Origin: Candidatus Methanomethylophilaceae archaeon | Lineage (GTDB): Archaea; Thermoplasmatota; Thermoplasmata; Methanomassiliicoccales; Methanomethylophilaceae | Assembly (NCBI GenBank): GCA_023230065.1 | Contig: JALNYB010000003.1 | Span: forward strand, 1 to 42,207 | Direction: 5' to 3' | Length of the DNA: 42,207 bases | In this document: positions 32,778 to 39,927 of the stretch, piece by piece | How the letters are laid out: each line of letters opens with the position of its first letter | How positions within the stretch are numbered: the stretch's first letter is position 1 | Made by a program: the position numbers and the translations under genes | The notes under the pieces: model-generated | The model's database searches: none | Told to the model about the DNA's origin: nothing | The model's input: only the letters and a program-made list of their open reading frames with translations

Positions 32778-33817
32778 TCCTCGGCTGGTAAAGCTGCAGC
32801 CTCGGCTTTTTTCTTCTCTTTGATAGCCTTGGCGACTCTTTTACTGAGGACTCTTTCATTGATGATCCTCATATACATGGCGTCATGCTCTAAAAGCGGA
32901 GAACTGGAAATGATCGTGGCATTCGGTTTAATTTCGCAAAGTGCTTCTGCGAGAGGTTCGAATTTGAGATCTCCCTTCTTGATAGGAGTAAGCCTTCTTT
33001 CGTTTCCGTCCTCGTGTTCTACACCTGCGAATGCAGTATGTATGCCTCCTTCACAGTACGGTTCTACTTGTTGAAGGACTTCAAGAAAATCATCTGAATC
33101 GATGAGTGATCCGTTTGTACGTGAATGATAGTGTGGGAAATTCAGTACAGGTACAACACCATCGACCTGTTCGCAGAGGTCCAATACCTGATCCAATGAT
33201 CCAAACACTGATTGCTGACCTGTGATCTCTACTCCGAGACGTGGTGTAAGGCCATTGTCTTTCCACCATTCCATTAGTTCCACGACGTTGTTGATGATAT
33301 TCTCATCAATTTCTTCTTCTGGAAGTTTTCCGGTATAGAGTCCGAGATTTGTGACGACGATGTCTCCAGATAGGGCATTGACGATAAGACCAGCATGTCT
33401 TATGCTGTTAAGGCATGTATCTGTCAGCTCATTGTTGGATCCAAGATCCATGTAATAAGGTGTATGAAGTGAAATGTTGACATCCAATCTTTTGGCCATG
33501 TCTCCGACCTGATACAACTCGCCAAAATTATCTGTAATACCAGAGGGCATGTAGATGAGTTCGTCTTCTTCCTCTATGGGTTCATTGGGGTCGCATATGG
33601 GCGCTCCGTCCCTGAATAATTCCACAACAAATCCCTCTGTTATGTCCTTTATGCCGAGTCCCACCTCTTCCTCATCAGGGTATCTGGTGTAAGCTCCTGC
33701 TCTGACCATCTGGATCTCCAGAGCGGTTAAGCTCAGATTGTGTACATCTTCCACTCCGTCTTTGAGTGTGCGTCCTTTGCAGGACAGGGGTATTCCGGCT
33801 GGTCCGAATCTTATCAT
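32774..33817 (-). CDS. TIM-barrel endonuclease-IV-like protein
   Basis: A 347-residue xylose-isomerase-like/endonuclease-IV-type TIM barrel. The N-terminus MIRFGPAGIPLSCKGRT and SLHTPYYMDLGS are typical of an archaeal AP-endonuclease-related family, and possible metal ligands lie in the H-T-P, GVEITG, NFPHYHSR and GGIHTAF segments. An acidic insertion (about 46-90, rich in D and E) separates the first two strands, and the C-terminus is a charged Lys/Ala/Glu helix. DNA-repair activity is plausible but unproven. A short CCCCT/AGGGG hairpin (33837-33851) lies in its leader. Confidence 0.68.
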   Translation of the reverse strand: MIRFGPAGIPLSCKGRTLKDGVEDVHNLSLTALEIQMVRAGAYTRYPDEEEVGLGIKDITEGFVVELFRDGAPICDPNEPIEEEDELIYMPSGITDNFGELYQVGDMAKRLDVNISLHTPYYMDLGSNNELTDTCLNSIRHAGLIVNALSGDIVVTNLGLYTGKLPEEEIDENIINNVVELMEWWKDNGLTPRLGVEITGQQSVFGSLDQVLDLCEQVDGVVPVLNFPHYHSRTNGSLIDSDDFLEVLQQVEPYCEGGIHTAFAGVEHEDGNERRLTPIKKGDLKFEPLAEALCEIKPNATIISSSPLLEHDAMYMRIINERVLSKRVAKAIKEKKKAEAAALPAEE

Positions 33818-33974
33818 AATATCACTCGGTCTGATATCCCCTAATGGAGGGGTAGTTTAAATTTATACCGTGTCTTGTACAGGATGTATTCCATCATAAG
33901 AATAATTTTACACAGGATAGTTATTTAAACAACCTTTTCTTACAACCGTTACCGAATGTCGGGAGAGTCAGAAA

Positions 33975-34334
33975 ATGAACAGCTCAAAAACCAATCCCAT
34001 ACTTCTTGCTTTGATCTTCGATCTTAAGGCAAAGACAAGGGAAACAGAAGCTCCAATCTGGCGAGACATCGCGCTTAGGCTTGAACGTTCTAAACAGAAC
34101 TGGGCCGAAGCGAACCTGAGCAAACTCGAAAGATATGCAAAGGACGGAGAGACAATACTTGTCCCCGGAAAAGTTCTCGCAGCAGGAAGCGTCAGCAAGA
34201 AATTAACCGTAGCAGCATTTGATTTTTCAGATGCAGCAGCCGCTGGAATCAACGCGGTAGGCGGAAAAGCAATTACGATCAGAGAACTCATGGAGTTAAA
34301 CCCCATGGGTTCTAAAGTCAGGATCATGAGGTGA
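33975..34334 (+). CDS. rpl18e: Ribosomal protein eL18 (L18e)
   Basis: 119 residues matching archaeal/eukaryotic L18e: KTNPILLALIFDLK at the N-terminus, IWRDIALRLE and the VPGKVLAAGSVSKKLTVAAFDFS block. A large-subunit ribosomal protein absent from bacteria. An upstream TTATTTAAAC at 33921-33930 could be its promoter. It is first in the conserved archaeal cluster L18e-L13-S9-rpoN and overlaps nothing; L13 starts 5 bp later. Confidence 0.95.
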   Translation: MNSSKTNPILLALIFDLKAKTRETEAPIWRDIALRLERSKQNWAEANLSKLERYAKDGETILVPGKVLAAGSVSKKLTVAAFDFSDAAAAGINAVGGKAITIRELMELNPMGSKVRIMR

Positions 34335-34339
34335 TTTGG

Positions 34340-34765
34340 ATGGTTACAGTTATAGATGGCAAAAACCTTATCCATGGTAGACTCGCAAGCAACGTTGCAG
34401 AGATGATTATGGACGGCGAAGAAGTAATCATTCTCAACGCAGAGGATATCGTTATCACCGGACAGAAAGAGGTTATCTTCCAGGACTATTTAGCAAAGGT
34501 CAAACGTGGAGACACCACAAAGAGAAAAGGTCCCTTCTACCCACGCAGGTCAGACCTTCTTTTCAAAAGGTGCGTCAGAGGAATGATTCCCTGGACAAGC
34601 ACATCTGGAAGAGATGCTTACAGGAGACTTCACGTTTTCGTTGGAATCCCGAAACAGTTCGAGGATTGCGAGAAAGTAAGGCCAGTAGAGGCAGACAGAA
34701 CAATTACCGGTAAATACACAACCCTGGGAGCCGTTTCAAAATTCCTGGGATCCAATGTGAGATGA
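34340..34765 (+). CDS. rpl13: Ribosomal protein uL13
   Basis: 141 residues with TVIDGKNLIHGRLASNVAEM at the N-terminus, the central GPFYPRRSDLLFKRCVRGMIP and the C-terminal TTLGAVSKFLG, the archaeal L13 form. The ATG at 34340 follows GGTGAT at a 4-bp spacing; the frame opens a few codons earlier but those overlap the rpl18e stop. Member of the L18e-L13-S9-rpoN operon. Confidence 0.95.
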   Translation: MVTVIDGKNLIHGRLASNVAEMIMDGEEVIILNAEDIVITGQKEVIFQDYLAKVKRGDTTKRKGPFYPRRSDLLFKRCVRGMIPWTSTSGRDAYRRLHVFVGIPKQFEDCEKVRPVEADRTITGKYTTLGAVSKFLGSNVR

Positions 34766-34769
34766 TCTT

Positions 34770-35168
34770 ATGGATTGCGTAAACACAAGCGGAAAAAGGA
34801 AGACTGCAATCGCAAGAGCAGTCGTTAAAGAAGGAACCGGTAAGGTTACTATCAACAAGATTCCCCTCAGTATCTTCAGCCCTGAACTTGCAAGGTTCAT
34901 GATTGAAGAGCCTTTGGAACTTGTACCTGAGAAGGCAGCAAAGGTCGATATTGCAGTTCTCGTCAATGGCGGAGGAGTCATGGGACAGGCTGCAGCAGCA
35001 AGGACAGCGATCGCAAGAGGATTAGTTGACTTCTACAAAGATGAGGAGCTTGAAGCTATCTTCAGGTCCTACGACAGGACACTTATCATCAATGACGACA
35101 GAAGGAAATTTCCAAAGAATCCCCTTGGTCACGGTGCTCGTGCCAAGAAACAGAAGTCATACCGTTAA
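34770..35168 (+). CDS. rps9: Ribosomal protein uS9
   Basis: 132 residues with SGKRKTAIARA near the start, LVNGGGVMGQAAAARTAIARGLV in the middle, and the conserved basic tail ending in KKQKSYR, where the last Lys-x-Tyr-Arg residues reach the P-site tRNA. It lies 4 bp after rpl13 in the same operon. Length and tail are normal for the archaeal protein. Confidence 0.96.
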   Translation: MDCVNTSGKRKTAIARAVVKEGTGKVTINKIPLSIFSPELARFMIEEPLELVPEKAAKVDIAVLVNGGGVMGQAAAARTAIARGLVDFYKDEELEAIFRSYDRTLIINDDRRKFPKNPLGHGARAKKQKSYR

Positions 35169-35177
35169 GGTGATATC

Positions 35178-35369
35178 ATGATAATACCGGTGAGATGCTT
35201 TACATGCGGAAAGGTAGTAGGAAGTGCCTACCCTGAGTACGTTAAGCGTGTAGGAATGGGCGAAGATCCAAAGAAGGTTCTCGACGATCTGGGATTCGAG
35301 AGATACTGCTGTCGCAGAATGATCGTATCTCATGCGGATCTCATCGGAGAGATCGCACCTCTCGGATAA
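35178..35369 (+). CDS. rpoN: DNA-directed RNA polymerase subunit N (RPB10)
   Basis: 63 residues; the zinc-bundle protein of archaeal RNA polymerase. The [17 protein letters not shown]-terminus supplies C7 and C10, and the late RYCCRRM (C44, C45) completes the zinc site. The ATG has the best ribosome-binding site of the region, GGTGATATC-ATG. It ends the ribosomal-protein operon; rpoK, which often follows, is not here. Confidence 0.96.
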   Translation: MIIPVRCFTCGKVVGSAYPEYVKRVGMGEDPKKVLDDLGFERYCCRRMIVSHADLIGEIAPLG

Positions 35370-35402
35370 ACATTTTAATAATAATTCCATTTAACGGGGC
35401 AT

Positions 35403-35433
35403 AGGGAGAGTTGACTGCGAAAGCAGCTACCCT
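35403..35433 (+). other. Small hairpin in the rpoN to tRNA-Pro spacer
   Basis: CTGC-GAAA-GCAG (35415-35426), a stem capped by a GNRA tetraloop, sits inside a flanking AGGG/CCCT pairing (35403-35406 with 35430-35433) with an asymmetric internal loop. It lies 34 bp after rpoN and 32 bp before tRNA-Pro, so it may be a terminator, a processing signal or part of a small RNA. Confidence 0.3.
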
Positions 35434-35464
35434 CTCTCTGTCCAAACATTTTATCAGACAACAT

Positions 35465-35537
35465 GGGCCCGTGGGGTAGCTTGGTATCCTTCTTGCTTGG
35501 GGTGCAAGTAACTCCGGTTCAAATCCGGGCGGGCCCA
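35465..35537 (+). tRNA. tRNA-Pro (anticodon GGG)
   Basis: A 73-nt cloverleaf. Acceptor GGGCCCG (35465-35471) pairs with CGGGCCC (35530-35536) and A35537 is the discriminator. The anticodon stem CTTGC/GCAAG encloses loop TTGGGGT, with anticodon GGG at 35499-35501. The T arm holds GGTTCAAATCC. CCA is not encoded and there is no intron. Confidence 0.96.
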
Positions 35538-35586
35538 CTATTTGTTTTTTTCATGGATTTTATCACAGGTGTATTCATATAAATAA

Positions 35587-35656
35587 GTTGATTAGTCAAC
35601 ATATTTATATACAAAAATAGATTGAGAGGGATTACAACACTGTTGTTTGATCAACA
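35587..35656. promoter_or_regulatory. Promoter with repeated GTTG/CAAC palindromes before the MFS exporter
   Basis: GTTGATTAGTCAAC (35587-35600) directly precedes a TATA-like ATATTTATATA (35601-35611). A second cluster, CAACACTGTTG (35635-35645) merging into TGTTGTTTGATCAACA (35641-35656), lies where transcription should begin and runs up to the ribosome-binding site. Sites with the same GTTGA/TCAAC core on both sides of a TATA box are a typical repressor layout; the MarR gene downstream is the likely partner. Confidence 0.55.
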
Positions 35657-35668
35657 GGGGTGATACAA

Positions 35669-37213
35669 TTGATAGAAACAACAGATTTACACTGGTCCAA
35701 TATTAGTAAAAAGACCAGGGCCTCAATCATGATCGGTTTGAGTCTCGGTATGTTATTAGCATGTCTCGATGGTACGATCGTAGCAACGAGTTTACCGGCG
35801 ATTCTTCAAGACCTTCACGGATATGAACTTTACAGTTGGGTTTTCACAGGTTATATGCTTTGTGAAACAATCATGATTCCAATAGCAGGAAAGTTATCAG
35901 ATCAGTATGGAAGGAAGCCCATATTCATCATAGGTCTATTATTGTTCATGAGCGGTTCGATATTGTCAGGAATGTCTAATAATATGACTGAACTGATCAT
36001 GTTCCGTGCTATTCAGGGACTGGGAGGAGGTATACTAATCCCGGTCGCTACAGCAACCGTAGCAGATCTGTATGCGCCTCAAGATAGGGGAAAGATTCAG
36101 GGTATGCTTGGTGCTTTATTCGCAGTTGCAACATGTCTAGGTCCGTTCCTCGGAGGATACATCACAGATACAATAGGATGGCATTGGGTGTTCTACATTA
36201 ATTTACCGTTTGGTATTGCTTCATTGATCTTTACAATGAAGAAGTTCCCGAAACAGGAACGGATAGATGATGTTCATGTAGATTATATCGGAATGGCCTT
36301 GCTTTCAGTGTTTCTGATAGATCTGCTTCTGTTCTTCACATGGGTAGGAGTGGATTTCGCATGGGTCAGCGCAGATTCAGGATTGATGATCGTAATTGCA
36401 ATATTCTTGCTGGCACTTTTCATATTCAATGAATTCAAAGCTAAGGATCCTGTTCTTAAGCCTGCTCTATTCAAGGGTAACGTTTTCGTTTGGTGTTGTA
36501 TCATAATGATGATCTTCGGAATGGGAATGATGGGTGCAATGACATATCTTCCTATGTTCATGCAGAAGGTCGTTGGAATGTCTGCCACCAACTCAGGAGT
36601 TATTTTGTTGCCTTTGATAGGAGGTATGATGATCACCTCGATCGTAAGTGGTTTTGCTGTCAAGAGGACAGGATATAAGCCATGGTTGATCGTAGGGCCT
36701 ATTGTAACGGCATTCGGAATGGGTCTTATGTCAACCCTCACAATGACGAGTGGTGTTCCGATAGCTATATTTTATCTATTCATCACAGGAATTGGTATGG
36801 GTTGCGTTATGTCGGTTGTTATGATCGCTGCTCAGAACAGTGCTAAGAAAGAAGAGATGGGAATGACAACATCGTCAGTTAACTTGTTCCGTTCAATAGG
36901 AAGTACTGTAGCTGTAGGTATTTTTACTACTATTATCAACGGAAAGATCGCAACAGAACTTATGCCCCCTACTCTACCGCAGGAAATATATGACATATTG
37001 CCGCATTCGACCGATATTTTGAATTATCTGACATCTTTCCCAGATTATGCAACTGCAATTCTCGGAGCATATGGTGGAAGTGTCACATATTCGTTTTTGA
37101 TTGCAGGAATACTCACTTTATTTGCAGTCATCGGTGCTGTAATGATGAAGACAAAGAAGATATCGGATTCTGATGAGGAGAATTCTATAGAAATTGCAGA
37201 GAAGTTCAATTAA
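35669..37213 (+). CDS. Multidrug MFS exporter (DHA2/EmrB-QacA type)
   Basis: A 514-residue transporter with about 14 hydrophobic segments. DHA2 signatures are LDGTIVATSLPAI (about 33-45), motif A GKLSDQYGRKP, the LGGGILIPVATATVADLY region and the motif C-like GPFLGGYITD. It should expel toxic compounds in exchange for protons; substrates cannot be predicted. I chose TTG 35669, five bases after GGTGA; a GTG at 35660 overlaps that ribosome-binding site. A MarR-family gene follows within 14 bp, and palindromes lie at the promoter, so the pair is probably an inducible efflux unit. Confidence 0.9.
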   Translation: MIETTDLHWSNISKKTRASIMIGLSLGMLLACLDGTIVATSLPAILQDLHGYELYSWVFTGYMLCETIMIPIAGKLSDQYGRKPIFIIGLLLFMSGSILSGMSNNMTELIMFRAIQGLGGGILIPVATATVADLYAPQDRGKIQGMLGALFAVATCLGPFLGGYITDTIGWHWVFYINLPFGIASLIFTMKKFPKQERIDDVHVDYIGMALLSVFLIDLLLFFTWVGVDFAWVSADSGLMIVIAIFLLALFIFNEFKAKDPVLKPALFKGNVFVWCCIIMMIFGMGMMGAMTYLPMFMQKVVGMSATNSGVILLPLIGGMMITSIVSGFAVKRTGYKPWLIVGPIVTAFGMGLMSTLTMTSGVPIAIFYLFITGIGMGCVMSVVMIAAQNSAKKEEMGMTTSSVNLFRSIGSTVAVGIFTTIINGKIATELMPPTLPQEIYDILPHSTDILNYLTSFPDYATAILGAYGGSVTYSFLIAGILTLFAVIGAVMMKTKKISDSDEENSIEIAEKFN

Positions 37214-37227
37214 AATGAGTGAATGTC

Positions 37228-37710
37228 ATGGAAATAATAGAGTTGTGGAAAATCAATGCTATGGTCCTTGCGCATATGTTCAAAAAGGATTTGACATTCC
37301 GTACTCATCCTGTCATGGTGGAGTATGGTCTGTCAGATCTCAACGGAGTATACATATTTACGTTGAGTCAAGGGCCGTGTACTCTGAAATCTCTTTCCGA
37401 TCGCCTTAATGTGGATAAGGCCAATACAACCCGTGCTATTGCACAGATGAAAGCAAAGAACGTAGTCGATGATAACAAAGAATCGGATAAAAGTAGAAAG
37501 TTTGAAGTGTTTCTCACCGATATTGGAAAAGAAATTGCGCAGAAGCTAATAAAAATCTACGATGCAGCTTATAAAGAGTATTTTAGAGGTCTTTCTGATG
37601 AGGATATTGCTACGATGATTGGTATAATGCACAGAATAGCCTTGAATATCGATCCAAATATTGCACCATATCTCGAATCGGACGAGATGCTTTGTTCATT
37701 AAAAAAGTAA
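37228..37710 (+). CDS. MarR-family transcription regulator
   Basis: 160 residues with the MarR winged helix-turn-helix in the middle: GLSDLNGVYIFTLSQGPCTLKSLSDRLNVDKANTTRAI spans the recognition helix, followed by a basic wing (DNKESDKSRKFEVFLTDIGKEI). Helices at both ends form the dimer. ATG 37228 (MEIIELW) is chosen; GTG 37219 is in frame. It lies just after the MFS exporter and probably represses both genes through the palindromes at 35587-35656, with release by a transported compound. Confidence 0.88.
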   Translation: MEIIELWKINAMVLAHMFKKDLTFRTHPVMVEYGLSDLNGVYIFTLSQGPCTLKSLSDRLNVDKANTTRAIAQMKAKNVVDDNKESDKSRKFEVFLTDIGKEIAQKLIKIYDAAYKEYFRGLSDEDIATMIGIMHRIALNIDPNIAPYLESDEMLCSLKK

Positions 37711-37944
37711 TAAAAACACTATTCTACCATAGGAATATGGGAAAATCTGGGGCAGCGAATTTATTTCTTAAATGATGATAATTGAATTGTTGTCGTGTTT
37801 GCGATCAACATTTAGAAAGTTTAGAATTACAAGATATGTTTATGAAATCGTTTGAGTAATTGTCTGTGTCGTTATTGTTTTTGTAGTTCATCATATGAAA
37901 GAGAAATTCAAAGAGAATGAATGTAGTGAGTGCATCAAATGTTT

Positions 37945-38946
37945 TCAATCCATTGCTGCATTGATTGTTTGTTCAGAGATGTCGATACAATATTCTGCGA
38001 TCCTTCTTGAACTGCTTGCAATCAGATTTGTTGCTGACGCAATCTCTATGTCGGTTTCTGCGTTCAGTTTGAATAGGGTTTTAATCCTTTTAACAGTGTT
38101 CTTTCCAGATTCTATGCATGATTCGGCTACATCCATATTCTTACCGAGCCATCCTGCAACGGAAGTGTCAAAAAGTTTTTGGATCTCATTGCCGATATCG
38201 CAGACGCTTTTATCGATGCCCTCGATCTTGCCGTCTTTGGATAACATGTTCAGATTTTTAGATACAAGTACTGCATGATCTCCTATTCTTTCAATGATCC
38301 TGCTGATCGAAAGGCATCTTGTTACATAACACGGATCCAAGTTCATTTTTTTTGAAAGGGTGATATCCTTTTGATGTATACTGCATTGTCTTGAGATAAG
38401 CCAATGTATTCTATCTACTTCGACATCTTTAGAATTCATATTGGAGATGTCGTTCATATTTCCGGTGTATGCTGCATTATAAACATCTGATAGCATGTTT
38501 TTTACCAGAACCTTCATTCTTTCTATGCTTTTTGTCGGATTTAGTTCGGTATGATCCATAAGATCTTTGATGAGTACATGTGTTTCATCCTCTTCTAACA
38601 CTTCCATTCCTATTGATACCTTAGTAAAATTGGAAACGACATTAGTTGTGGTACTGCTAAGCTGTTTTAGGGATGTGACCTTTATTCTGCTGTGCCCTGC
38701 TATGTACGCACCTATTAGTTGTCTGTAAAGGAAATCTTCGTCTAGTACTTTGTCTGCATCAATCGTTTTTACGCTGTATTGTCCATCAGAACTTGTTCCA
38801 TTGGGAAATAATATAAGGCTTCCATCAGTTTGTGCTTGTATTTCGATAGGATCGTTCTTCTTCAGATTTACTGATTCTGCCCAATCTTTCGGAAGTGTGA
38901 TCATATATGATGATCCACCTGTTATCTGTACGCGTCTTATGTCCAC
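37945..38946 (-). CDS. AbrB-PhoU phosphate-uptake regulator
   Basis: 333 residues from a GTG at 38946. The N-terminus MDIRRVQITGGSSYMITLPKDWAE is a SpoVT/AbrB-type DNA-binding domain (about 1-45), and the remainder holds two PhoU-like helical bundles with the motifs EVDRIHWLISRQ and RIIERIGDHAVLVSKNL. The fusion of an AbrB domain to PhoU is seen in archaea, where it may sense the Pst transporter and bind DNA directly. A TATA-like ATAATATATC lies about 25 bp upstream, so the mRNA may be leaderless. It is divergent from pstS. The frame could be extended 13 codons to 38985 but that region is the promoter. Confidence 0.87.
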   Translation of the reverse strand: MDIRRVQITGGSSYMITLPKDWAESVNLKKNDPIEIQAQTDGSLILFPNGTSSDGQYSVKTIDADKVLDEDFLYRQLIGAYIAGHSRIKVTSLKQLSSTTTNVVSNFTKVSIGMEVLEEDETHVLIKDLMDHTELNPTKSIERMKVLVKNMLSDVYNAAYTGNMNDISNMNSKDVEVDRIHWLISRQCSIHQKDITLSKKMNLDPCYVTRCLSISRIIERIGDHAVLVSKNLNMLSKDGKIEGIDKSVCDIGNEIQKLFDTSVAGWLGKNMDVAESCIESGKNTVKRIKTLFKLNAETDIEIASATNLIASSSRRIAEYCIDISEQTINAAMD

Positions 38947-39094
38947 GAATACTAAATATATCTGATATATTATAAAAATATCCATAGTAACTATATGTAA
39001 GTATATTGACTATATAGTATTAGAGAAATAGATATAATACATCGAGTAAGTATATATCAGCAACAACATTGTATATTATTCAAGGTGAAAATCC
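38947..39094. promoter_or_regulatory. Divergent phosphate-regulon control region
   Basis: Very AT-rich spacer serving phoU-like (minus) and pstS (plus). It holds TATA-like elements for both directions, the direct repeat GTAAGTATAT at 38997-39006 and 39046-39055, and related pieces such as ACTATATAG. GGTGA at 39084-39088 is the pstS ribosome-binding site. The repeated element is a candidate binding site for the AbrB-PhoU protein. Confidence 0.45.
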
Positions 39095-39916
39095 TTGGAA
39101 AAAAGAACAATGACAATCGTAGCAATCTTGGCTGTTGCAGTTGTTGTTATTGCGGGCTGTGCAATGGCTCTCAATAATAACAACGGAAGCAGCGCAGAGA
39201 AAATAACTATTGGAGGTTCTACGACAGTAGCACCTATCATGTTAGCTATCCAGGAGCAGTATGAAAATGAATTGGGGCTCAGCCTCAGTATAACCGCAAC
39301 AGGATCTGGAGATGGAGCCAGCGGTGCTTTGAATGGTACAATCGACCTAGGAATGATGTCAAGAGAACCTAAATCAAGCGAAGCAGGACTGACCACATAC
39401 GTAATCGCTTTAGATGGCGTCGTCGTCGCAGTCGATAAGGATGCAGGTGTATCCAATTTGACTTTAGATCAGATCAACAAGATCTACAGTGGAGAATATA
39501 CGAATTGGGATCAGGTAGGCGGCAATAATCTTGTTATCAAACCGATGGTAAGAGAAGCGAATTCAGGAACAAGATCCTGTTTCGAAGAGTTTGTAGGTCT
39601 GGCATCAGTTGATATGTCCAAATATGCGACATACGGATCCAATGGTGAGATGGTAACAGCTATCAACAATGTTTCAGGAGCTATCGGGTATATCGGCCTT
39701 GGTTATGTTTCAGAACTTACTAACGGAATGACAGTGAGTGTCAACGGTATTGATGCAACCAAAGAGACCATCACAGACGGTACATATCCGATCTCAAGAA
39801 GTCTTATCTTGGTGACCAAAGGGGCTGCAACAGGTGCAGTGTTAAAACTCATCGAATTCGTTCAATCCGCTAAAGGACAGAAAGTAGTCGAAGAGTGCGG
39901 ATACATCAGTATCTAA
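39095..39916 (+). CDS. pstS: Phosphate-binding lipoprotein PstS (TTG start)
   Basis: 273 residues. An N-terminal hydrophobic helix ends in the lipobox VIAGC (C22), so the protein is membrane-tethered on the outside. Phosphate-contact segments are GGSTTVAPI (40-48), TGSGDGASG and REANSGTRSCFEEF. The TTG at 39095 has GGTGA six bases upstream, which fixes it over the ATG at 39110. It delivers phosphate to the fused PstCA permease just downstream (11-bp gap). Confidence 0.93.
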   Translation: MEKRTMTIVAILAVAVVVIAGCAMALNNNNGSSAEKITIGGSTTVAPIMLAIQEQYENELGLSLSITATGSGDGASGALNGTIDLGMMSREPKSSEAGLTTYVIALDGVVVAVDKDAGVSNLTLDQINKIYSGEYTNWDQVGGNNLVIKPMVREANSGTRSCFEEFVGLASVDMSKYATYGSNGEMVTAINNVSGAIGYIGLGYVSELTNGMTVSVNGIDATKETITDGTYPISRSLILVTKGAATGAVLKLIEFVQSAKGQKVVEECGYISI

Positions 39917-39927
39917 ACGTGATTTGC

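Noticed and set aside
37895..38278. 127-codon plus-strand frame at the end of the AbrB-PhoU gene
   Set aside because: Mostly antisense of the PhoU C-terminus; no domain or ribosome-binding site.
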